Source of the DNA: a virus
Virus record (IMG/VR): IMGVR_UViG_3300047668_000910
Coordinates: 1 to 21,114 of that record
Strand: one strand, 5' to 3'
Length of the DNA stretch: 21,114 nucleotides
The notes under the pieces were generated by a model, which did not search any database, was not told the DNA's origin, and saw only the letters and a program-made list of their open reading frames with translations. Positions 1 through 7,300 of this stretch are shown here, one piece after another (position 1 is the first letter of the stretch; each line of letters starts with the position of its first letter). The translations under genes and the position numbers were made by a program.

Positions 1-93
1 TGATTTACCATTTTTGAAAGTTACTTCAATGATTTGATTTTTTCCGATGAGTGATTGTCTGATGACGAATCTTTTTGAATTTAATTTTGACAT
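1..93 (-). CDS. Leftward gene of unknown function, N-terminal part only (cut by window edge)
   Basis: Reading the minus strand from an ATG at 93, 31 codons stay open to the window edge without a stop. The visible protein begins MSKLNSKRFVIRQSLIGKNQ and continues with a strand-like, basic segment ending near FKNGKS. The start is preceded by an A-rich leader with no Shine-Dalgarno sequence, like the rightward genes. About 22 bases upstream lies a 48-base block that recurs upstream of the other leftward gene (258-356), and both proteins start MSK. That shared upstream sequence is the main support for this being a real gene. Function is not recognisable from 31 residues. By position it would belong to a leftward, possibly early, transcription unit diverging from the virion genes. 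Confidence 0.6.
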   Translation of the reverse strand, partial: MSKLNSKRFVIRQSLIGKNQIIEVTFKNGKS

Positions 94-115
94 AGTTTAT
101 TTATTTGATTATTAT

Positions 116-163
116 TTTGTTACATTTATATTATCTGTTTGATAGAATATTTTGTTTGTAAAG
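116..163 (-). promoter_or_regulatory. Bipartite upstream block, copy 1 (candidate phage promoter/leader)
   Basis: On the minus strand this reads CTTTACAAACAAAATA, then 8 variable bases, then AACAGATAATATAAATGT and ACAAA. It ends 22 bases before the ATG at 93. It matches the block at 371-418 at 41 of 48 positions, and six of the seven mismatches fall in the 8-base spacer. Two conserved boxes around a free spacer is what a promoter looks like. TTTACA and TAATAT resemble sigma-70 boxes but are 23 bases apart, so standard recognition is unlikely. The role is inferred. Confidence 0.5.
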
Positions 164-197
164 AGTGTATATTTATTTAGTAGTTGTAAAAGTGGTT

Positions 198-247
198 AAG
201 TACTTAGTCGACATGTCAATATGTCTGACTTATGACACAATGTCATA
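198..247. promoter_or_regulatory. Cluster of palindromes between the two leftward genes (operator or hairpin candidate)
   Basis: Several inverted repeats are packed together. AAGTACTT (198-205) is a perfect palindrome. GTCGAC (207-212) and ACATGT (211-216) are palindromes. AGTCGACAT (206-214) pairs with ATGTCTGACT (221-230) with one bulged base. TATGACA (231-237) pairs perfectly with TGTCATA (241-247) over a CAA loop. On the minus strand the cluster begins just after the stop of the 32-residue gene and precedes the promoter-like block for the edge gene. No U-tract follows, so a simple terminator is less likely than operator sites or an RNA processing structure. Confidence 0.4.
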
Positions 248-257
248 CTTACTATAA

Positions 258-356
258 CTAACTCATTATGTGGATTGTTACTATTATTAGTGATGGAATG
301 ATGAAACCAAATGTGATAGTGAGACCGATAATGTTACTGATTTTTTCTTTTGACAT
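258..356 (-). CDS. 32-residue putative single-pass membrane peptide
   Basis: The minus strand from ATG at 356 to TAG at 258-260 encodes 32 residues. A short charged head (MSKEKISN) is followed by a strongly hydrophobic stretch of about 22 residues rich in Ile, Leu, Val and Phe, which is enough for one membrane helix, and then a short tail. The case for a real gene rests on the copied upstream block (371-418) and on a shared TTTTGACATAGT at the start codon (348-359), also found at the start of the edge gene (85-96). Small membrane peptides are common among phage early genes, often acting on the host envelope, but no specific function can be named. A rightward open frame across 268-531 overlaps it and is judged a shadow. 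Confidence 0.4.
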   Translation of the reverse strand: MSKEKISNIIGLTITFGFIIPSLIIVTIHIMS

Positions 357-370
357 AGTATTAATGTTTG

Positions 371-418
371 TTTGTTACATTTATATTATCTGTTACCGAA
401 AGTATTTTGTATGTAAAG
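371..418 (-). promoter_or_regulatory. Bipartite upstream block, copy 2 (candidate phage promoter/leader)
   Basis: This is the second copy of the block at 116-163. A run of 24 bases (371-394 versus 116-139) is identical, the 8-base spacer differs, and the distal box (CTTTACATACAAAATA on the minus strand) differs at one base. It lies 14 bases upstream of the ATG of the 32-residue membrane peptide. Conservation of two boxes with a diverged spacer supports a regulatory role over a simple recent duplication. Confidence 0.5.
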
Positions 419-718
419 GTGAAATGTTTAGAGTGAATGTGAATTGTAATGTGAATAGGTTATGTGGAATGTGGAGGAAAATGTCTAATAAAACATGTGA
501 AACGAGTGAAAAGTGGCTGGGGACGGCGTAAAAATAAGCGTTTTACTGAGAAAAGTGAAGCGAAAAAGAGGAGGAGGGGTGCTACTGCCCTGTATTTGTA
601 ATACTTTTTTATTTTAGTGACATAAGCCTTATAAGTTATATAAGTAACTACCTATTGTCACACTTGTAAAAACTTCTTTAAATATGTAAGTATATAGGAT
701 ATAACAAACACAAAATAA
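419..718. other. Non-coding part of the divergent control region
   Basis: No convincing gene is visible on either strand. Three local structures stand out. GTAAAA (528-533) pairs with TTTTAC (541-546) over a 7-base loop. An unusually G-rich patch (about 568-592, GAGGAGGAGGGG then TGCTACTGCCCTG) stands out in an otherwise AT-rich stretch and can form GGG/CCC pairing. GTGACA (617-622) pairs with TGTCAC (656-661) around nested ATAAG/CTTAT palindromes. The stretch ends in the A-rich leader of the gene at 719. It presumably holds the rightward late promoter, but no box matches the Bacteroidetes consensus (TTTG then TAnnTTTG) with proper spacing. Confidence 0.4.
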
Positions 719-1186
719 ATGGCAGATATAATATCATACCCACTGGGTACACCGGCTGCAGACACACTACTCGTAGGAACACAGATGAATGTGCAGCAAC
801 TAGATGGTGGAGAAGCCAATTTAACTAGAAACTTTACACTATCTAATGTAGCTTCACTTATAAACACAGGTTTCGCTGGAGGTTATAAAGTATATACAGC
901 TTTACTCACGCAAGCAGGAGTTGTTAATCCACCAGTTGCTACAATAATGCAAAACACTACAGGTGGAACAATAGCATGGACAAGAACAGGAGCAGGTGCA
1001 TATACTGCTACTATAGAAGATTCTTTCTTTACCTTAAACAAAACAATGGTATTTATAAATGGAGGTTCTGCAACAGCAACTGCTAACATAGAGTGGGCAA
1101 GTCCTACCACAACTACCGTAACCATAGACACTAGTTTCGATTCACTTCTAACAGCAGCATCGATAGAAATAAGAGTCTACGCATAA
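719..1186 (+). CDS. Small virion/tail-associated protein, paralogue-like N-terminus
   Basis: A 155-residue protein rich in Thr, Ala, Ile and Val, with the alternating hydrophobic/polar pattern of beta-sandwich virion proteins. It has no signal peptide or membrane segment. The N-terminus (MADIISYPLGTPAADTLLVGT, then NLTRNFTLSNVASLIN) follows the same plan as the next gene (MARISSYP, IGT, TKQFTASAVANYLN). This is a short attachment-like module at the front of many phage fibre proteins: a lead strand, then a D..(L/I)xGT turn, then an N/QFT...V..(L/Y)(I/L)N helix. The C-terminal half (GGTIAWTRTGAGAYTATIEDSFF onward) looks like an exposed beta domain. It is the first rightward gene, follows an A-rich leader, and is 11 bases from the next gene. 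A structural/fibre role is inferred from composition and neighbours. The precise role is unknown. Confidence 0.75.
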   Translation: MADIISYPLGTPAADTLLVGTQMNVQQLDGGEANLTRNFTLSNVASLINTGFAGGYKVYTALLTQAGVVNPPVATIMQNTTGGTIAWTRTGAGAYTATIEDSFFTLNKTMVFINGGSATATANIEWASPTTTTVTIDTSFDSLLTAASIEIRVYA

Positions 1187-1197
1187 AAAAATAAAAC

Positions 1198-1902
1198 ATG
1201 GCAAGAATAAGTTCGTATCCATATAAACCAGTTGTTACTGACAACGATGCTTGGATAGGCACAAACGCGGGTAACCGTAGCACGAAGCAATTCACAGCAT
1301 CAGCTGTAGCTAATTACTTAAACTTAAGTGGCAAAGTAAGTGTTGGTGGCCAAATGATATTTACATGGTCTGACACACAGAACGGTGGAACAGGTACTGT
1401 TTCTAAAACCGGCGGTGGTGGATCTGGAACTGCTTTTAATACTTTAACTGAATTAAGATTTTCTATTACAGAAGCAAACAAACAAAATGTAGTGGCATTT
1501 CTTGACTACTTAGTAGGAACAGATATATTGATTGGCCAAGGAGATCAGATAAGTCAATTTGGTCATTATAAATTAGATACATATGCAGTAGATCCAGCAA
1601 CGGCTAGCTACTACATAGCAACAATAACATACATTGGAGGAAACGGTACTATAGCACAGCAAGGTACTCAATACACTGTTATAGATTTTAATATATCGGG
1701 TGGTGGCGATGTAAACTTAAAACAAAACTTTAATGCATCCAATCAATGGGTGATTAATAATACAACAGGCAAAGCAGAACCATCTGTAACGTTAATTGAT
1801 AACGGTGGAGATGAAATATACGGAGCAGTTGAATATACTAACGCAACAACAATAACAGTCGACTTTAACAGCAATATAGCGGGGTCATCAATTTTAAACT
1901 AA
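1198..1902 (+). CDS. Small virion/fibre-associated protein, paralogue-like N-terminus
   Basis: A 234-residue protein, starting after an A-rich leader (AAAAAAATAAAAC) with no Shine-Dalgarno sequence. Residues 1-45 share the layout of the preceding protein (MARISSYP, IGTNAGN, TKQFTASAVANYLN), suggesting that both dock to the same virion structure. The body is Gly/Thr/Asn-rich with beta-type alternation. It contains a predicted strand-turn region around GDQISQFGHYKLD and a C-terminal repeat-like stretch (NLKQNFNASNQWVINN, then GDEIYGAVEYTNATTITVDF) that resembles the tip domains of other fibre proteins, where a short Val/Ile-rich strand precedes the end. It sits between a related small protein and the first long fibre, so a tail-fibre or baseplate-decoration role is likely. 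It is not assignable to a named family by eye. Confidence 0.75.
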   Translation: MARISSYPYKPVVTDNDAWIGTNAGNRSTKQFTASAVANYLNLSGKVSVGGQMIFTWSDTQNGGTGTVSKTGGGGSGTAFNTLTELRFSITEANKQNVVAFLDYLVGTDILIGQGDQISQFGHYKLDTYAVDPATASYYIATITYIGGNGTIAQQGTQYTVIDFNISGGGDVNLKQNFNASNQWVINNTTGKAEPSVTLIDNGGDEIYGAVEYTNATTITVDFNSNIAGSSILN

Positions 1903-1919
1903 ACTAACAAAAAAAAACT

Positions 1920-4268
1920 ATGGCAATTAATTATTACGCTAATATTGGACTAATAGGTTCTGATATTGAATTCAACTACAATGAACTATTACTACCAGTA
2001 GTAGATAATGAGACCTCCGCTCCTGCAACAGGAAATGAAGTAAAAGGTCAGATGTACATGGATACCACATCCAACGTTATGAAATTCTACGATGGAACCG
2101 CATGGGTTTCAATGGATGGATCTGGATCTGGTGTATCAGGCTTTACAAATGCAAATGGAACGTTTGTTTCAGCGGCTGTAGTAAATACAAACGCAAAAGG
2201 ACTTGTATCAACAGGTGTTATAGATCTTTCTGCAACTGGAACACCAGGAGGCACTACTTTCTTAAGAGGTGATAATGTTTGGGCAACACCAGCAGGATCA
2301 TATACTTCTTGGAGTTTAGAAGGAGATACTGGTACAGCTGTAAATATAACGGATGGCTTAAGAGTAGATTTCACAGGTGGAACAGGTATAAGCACAGCAG
2401 TTTCAACCGCTACACCTAATCTATTAACAATTACCAATACAGGTGTAACAAGCATTGTAGCTGGTACTAATATAACGGTAAGTGGCGCAACAGGTGCTGT
2501 AACTGTAAGTGGTACAGCAAATACAACTTCATTAGGCATTGCAGATTCTGCAGGTACAGAGCAGTTTGCAGTTACTGATACTGTAGATTTACAGTTTGCT
2601 GCTTCAGGCGGTGCAAGTATTGCTTTTGATTCTACAAATAAAAGAGTAACATACACAGCACCATCCGATACAAACGAAACATATACGTTACCAGTTGCCG
2701 CTGGAGGCGCTAATTCTGCTGTTCTTAATTTAACAGCTGGAGGTACTGGTACTGGTATCAAGTCTGCCGTAACAATAAACGGTACAACTAGTCAAATAGC
2801 TATTTCAGAATCTGTTGGAAATAATGGTAGTGTTACTGTTGGTTTACCAAGCGCTGTTACAATAGGCGGATTGTTTACTGCAGGATCGCTTGATATAACT
2901 GCTTCCGCTGCTATTGGAGCAGATCTTTCAGTTGGTGGTGATTTAGATATGACTGGCGTTATAGACATGAACGCATCTAAGATACGAAGCTTAGCCTCTG
3001 GTACTCTTAGTGGAGACGCTGTTAATTTAGGTCAAGTTGAAACACTTATTGCTGGTACTTCAGCATTTCAAGGCGGATACAACGCAGCAACTAACACACC
3101 TGATTTAGATACAAGCCCTGCAACTTCAATAGAACAAGGTTATTTCTGGGCAGTAACAGAAGCTGGAACATTCTTTGCTGAAACAGTACAGCCAGGTGAT
3201 TTAATATTTGCAAATCAAGATAATCCAGGTGCTACATTTGGTAACTGGACAGTTGTTCAGTCTGGACAAGAAGTAGCGGGCCAAGGAGCAACTGATGGCG
3301 CTACTACAAAAGGTATTGCAGGTTTTGATTCTGCTACATTTAGTGTAACAGCAAATGGATTTGTTACTTCTGATATATACGGCGGAGCTTCCGCATTAGG
3401 TGTTGTACCTTCTGGTGGTGGTGGTACTACGTTTTTAAGAGGTGATGGTACTTGGGTAGTCCCAACAGACACAAACACTCAAAGAGCTGCGGGAACAGGT
3501 TTAAGTTTAAATACTAATACTATTGATGCTAATGTAAACGCAACAGTTCAAACAGTAGCAAAAGAATCAGTTTCTGCTACAGCTGGTAGAACATATGAAT
3601 TACAAGTTGATTCAAGTGATCAGTTAGTAGTTAACGTGCCTTGGTCAGCTGGTTCAGACACTGGTGTAACAAGTGTTTCTTTAGCTTTAGGAGCTTCAAC
3701 TGGCGTACCTTTAGATGCCGCTATAGTTGGAAGAGCATTAAATTTAACTTCAAAATCTTACGCAGGTACAACTAGAGTTGGTTATGTTCCAACTGGCGGT
3801 AGCAATACTACGTTCTTACGTGGTGATGGTACTTGGGTCACTCCTACAGATTCAACACCAGTTGATTCAGTTACAGCAGCTACAAACGCTGACTTAGATG
3901 GTATGTCAGTTACACCTACAACAGGAGCTGTTGTTGTTGGACTAGATATAAATAGTCTTACTATTGAATCAGCGCCAACTACAGATGAATGCTATGTTGC
4001 TGTTAGAACAGATGATGCTGGAAACGTAAAAACACTTATTCAAGATCTTCTTCAGTTACATACTTTTAAGTCTGGAACAGTAACAGCTTATGGAGCTATA
4101 ACCCATAGTTTAGGTACTTTTGATGTAATGGTTCAGATTTATGATGAAACTACAAAAGACACAATACACATGGAGGTAGAAAGAAATTCAGTAAATCAAG
4201 TTACTATTAGTGGTACTGGTACTTTCCCTTCAGGTGGAGTTATAGTGTTAGTAAGTAGAATGGGATAA
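1920..4268 (+). CDS. Tail fibre protein with FLRGDGTW repeats and receptor-tip-like C-terminus
   Basis: A 782-residue Gly/Thr/Ala/Ser-rich fibre. The N-terminus (MAINYYANIG, then VKGQMYMDTTSNVMKFYDGT, then W) carries the G.+Y.D...++.+YDG..W element that recurs in phage tail fibres. Three copies of TTFLRGD(G/N).W lie near residues 112, 502 and 630, each followed by a Pro/Thr linker; this motif is a common marker of phage fibres. The middle (DLSVGGDLDMTGVIDMNASK, then LGQVETL) resembles shaft-type repeats. The last ~60 residues (HSLGTFDVMVQIYDETTKD through VTISGTG) match the H.LGT.DV.VQ.YD tip domain seen at the ends of many fibres, probably the receptor-contact end. It would be assembled on the tail and act outside the host cell. 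The next gene begins with the same MAI.YYA lead, implying a shared attachment site. Fibre identity is strong; the receptor is unknown. Confidence 0.9.
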   Translation: MAINYYANIGLIGSDIEFNYNELLLPVVDNETSAPATGNEVKGQMYMDTTSNVMKFYDGTAWVSMDGSGSGVSGFTNANGTFVSAAVVNTNAKGLVSTGVIDLSATGTPGGTTFLRGDNVWATPAGSYTSWSLEGDTGTAVNITDGLRVDFTGGTGISTAVSTATPNLLTITNTGVTSIVAGTNITVSGATGAVTVSGTANTTSLGIADSAGTEQFAVTDTVDLQFAASGGASIAFDSTNKRVTYTAPSDTNETYTLPVAAGGANSAVLNLTAGGTGTGIKSAVTINGTTSQIAISESVGNNGSVTVGLPSAVTIGGLFTAGSLDITASAAIGADLSVGGDLDMTGVIDMNASKIRSLASGTLSGDAVNLGQVETLIAGTSAFQGGYNAATNTPDLDTSPATSIEQGYFWAVTEAGTFFAETVQPGDLIFANQDNPGATFGNWTVVQSGQEVAGQGATDGATTKGIAGFDSATFSVTANGFVTSDIYGGASALGVVPSGGGGTTFLRGDGTWVVPTDTNTQRAAGTGLSLNTNTIDANVNATVQTVAKESVSATAGRTYELQVDSSDQLVVNVPWSAGSDTGVTSVSLALGASTGVPLDAAIVGRALNLTSKSYAGTTRVGYVPTGGSNTTFLRGDGTWVTPTDSTPVDSVTAATNADLDGMSVTPTTGAVVVGLDINSLTIESAPTTDECYVAVRTDDAGNVKTLIQDLLQLHTFKSGTVTAYGAITHSLGTFDVMVQIYDETTKDTIHMEVERNSVNQVTISGTGTFPSGGVIVLVSRMG

Positions 4269-4275
4269 TAAAATT

Positions 4276-4310
4276 CAATTAAATTTAATTAATAAATAAA
4301 CTAAATGTAA
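4276..4310 (+). promoter_or_regulatory. A/T-rich leader of the giant fibre gene with an ATG-TAA start-stop pair
   Basis: The leader contains CAATTAAAT (4276-4284), which also occurs in the leaders of groEL (9405-9413) and the gene at 16612 (16592-16600). Just before the real start it has ATG TAA (4305-4310) abutting and in frame with the ATG at 4311. A ribosome starting at the first ATG would stop at once and could restart on the next codon. Whether this tunes expression is speculative. Confidence 0.35.
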
Positions 4311-7300
4311 ATGGCTATAATATATTATGCAGATCAAGATGTAAAAGGCTCGTTAACCACCGGAGGAATTATAACCTCTGGTGGTATAATGACAGCGCCG
4401 GGTGGTACGTCTACTCAGTGGAATACTTCGTATGACAACTCTATAGTAAGTTTAGCTGTATCAGGAACTAATACAAAAACGTTAACAGCCACTCAACAAG
4501 ACGGGGGTACTATTACAGCTTCTTGGGCAGACGATTCAGGAAGTAACAATTATTTGACCAGCTTAAGTTTTAATACTACTAGTGGTATATTAACAGCAGC
4601 AAGACAAGGCTTAAGTAGTGTAACAGTAGATCTGGATGGAAGATACGTTACGTCTTCAGGCGTAACATCTGTAGCTACATCAGGCACAAAAAACGGGTTA
4701 ACACTAACTGGAGGTACTATTACTTCTACAGGAACCATAGTATTAGGTGGAACTCTTGCTATTAACAATGGCGATTGGTCAGGTACAGATCTATCAATTG
4801 CCAACGGAGGTACAGGTGCTTCTTCAGCAACATCAGCATTAAGTAACTTAGGAGCTGCAACTATTGGTAAATCAATGTTCACGCTTGCGGATCCAAACGC
4901 TATAACTTTCCCAAGGTTTAACGCAAATAATAGCGTTACCGCGCTAAGTGCTAGTGCGTTTAGAACAGCAATTGGAGCAGGTACTTCATCCTCAACAGGT
5001 ACAGTTACAAGTGTAGGAATTTCTCATGGAGGAAATGCATTTAACACAGGTTCAGCAGTAACTACATCAGGTACACTTGCTATTACAATGGCAGGATCTG
5101 CTTCTCAGTATGTAAATGGTGCAGGTAATTTAACTACCTTCCCGAGTATACCTCAGGGTGATATAACTGGAGTTACCGCAGGTACAGGTATGACAGGTGG
5201 TGGTACTTCAGGTTCAGTAACACTAAACGTTATAGGAGGAACAGGTATTACCGCTAATGCAAATGATGTGGCTATAGATTACGCAGGTTCTGATTCTATT
5301 GTTATGGCTGCTCCCGGTGGATCTACTCCAGACGCAGATGATTATATGATTTACGGATCTGATTCTTCTGATGACGGATCTTCTAAAAATGTTCAATTTA
5401 TAGATATCCCTTTAAGTATTCTTGATAATGATTCTGGGTTTACATCATTTGCTGAACCAGGTATATTCTCTGGTGGAGGAACACCTACTTTAGCCTCAGG
5501 TGTAACAGCAGCAGAAGTTAGAACTTTAATCGGAGCTGGAACATCAAGTAGTGCAGGAGTAACGTCTATAGCAACAAGTACAGGATTATCTGGTGGTACA
5601 ATAACAAGTACTGGAACTTTAACCAATACAGATAGAGGATCATCACAAGCTATATATAAAAACTTTACAGCAAGTTCAGGTGGCACAGCTACTGCAAATA
5701 GTAACAATGATACGTTAACTATTGCGGCAGGTAGTAATATTACGACAGTTAGGTCTGGCGATACAATAACTATTAATGCTACTAATGATGGCCAAGGTGT
5801 AACATCTGTTGCAACAAGTGGCAGTGTAAATGGAATAACATTAACTGGAGGAACAATAACCTCTACAGGTACTATTACTTTAGGTGGATCAGTTGTTATT
5901 AATAACGGAAACTGGTCAGGTACAGACTTATCTGTAGCAAACGGTGGTACTGGATCAAGTTCTGCGTCTGGCGCAAGAAGCAATTTAGGTGTTGTCAATG
6001 ATACAGGTACTCCCGCGATTTTATCTAATGGTACTGTACCAAGTTTAAATACAGGTATATCAGCAGCTGAGGTTAGAAGTTTAATAGGAGCAGGAACAAG
6101 TTCAAGCGCAGGTGTAACATCTGTAGCTACTTCTGGTAGTGTAAGTGGTTTAACGCTTACAGGAGGTACTATTACAAGTACTGGAACTGTAACTTTAGGA
6201 GGAACTCTTTCTTTAACAAGCGCAAACGTAACAAGTGGTTTAGGATTTACTCCTTACAACGCTACTAATCCTGCAGGATACACTACCAACACGGGTACAA
6301 CAACAGCCTCAAACACACAAACTTTTACTAACAAATCCGGTAATATTAGTCAATGGACAAATGATTCGGGTTATACTACAAATGTAGGTGATATTACAGG
6401 AGTTACAGCGGGAAGCGGTATGTCAGGAGGAGGAACTTCAGGTACTGTAACTTTAACTAACGCAGACAAAGGGTCATCACAAAACATATATAAGAATATT
6501 GCAGTAAGTGGGCAATCTACTGTTGTTGCTGATAGTAATAATGATACTTTAACTTTGGTTGCTTCAGGTGGTATGACTATTACTACAAATGCTACTACAG
6601 ATACTATTACGTTTAATCCAAATGATAATAACGATAACTTTTATCTTGATGGTATAAGTAAATCAGGAAATACACTTACGTTTAGTGTATTAGGTACTAC
6701 AAACCAAACGTATACATATGGCTCTAATGCTTTTAATAGCACTACAATAGCAACAAACAATAACCAACTTACCAACGGTGCAGGTTATGTAACTAGTTCA
6801 GGTAATACTACTATAGGAACATCAACTAACATTGGTATTAGTGCAGGCGGTGCGGTTCTATCTACTGTAAGTTTAACACAAGGTGTTATAACTGCGTTTA
6901 CTACTAGAACAATGACATTAGCTAACTTGGGTTATACAGGCGCGACTAATGCTAATTATATTACAAATAACAACCAATTAACTAACGGAGCAGGATATGT
7001 AACGTCCTCAGGAGGTTCAATGTCTACCTGGATTTTAAAAGAAGGAAATGGTACAGAAACAAGTACTGTTACAAATGGCGAAACAGTAACTTTTGCACAG
7101 GGTGATGGTATACAATCTGAACTTACTTCTACTTCAAGTGGAGGAACATTAACTATAACTAACACAAAACCTAACATTGTTCAGACAACAATAACAGGTA
7201 ATGCAGGTTCTGCAACTGTGTTGCAAACAGCAAGAACTATAGCTGGTGTTTCATTTAATGGTTCAGCAAATATATCTTTAAATAATAACGCTATAACTAA

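Noticed and set aside
268-531. Rightward 87-residue open frame in the control region
   Set aside because: It overlaps the leftward membrane peptide and the repeated upstream block, has poor protein-like composition (Cys/Val/Met-rich) and no leader like the other genes.
2087-2761. Long antisense open frame inside the first fibre
   Set aside because: Gly/Thr/Ala-rich fibre codons read backwards give Val/Pro-rich frames with few stops; the sense strand is clearly coding. The same applies to the antisense frames at 3257-3478, 4550-4882, 5393-5998, 6956-7177 and 7181-7564.
2250-3840. RGD cell-adhesion motifs in the fibre
   Set aside because: The RGD is part of the phage fibre FLRGDGTW repeat and has no link to integrin binding in a bacteriophage.
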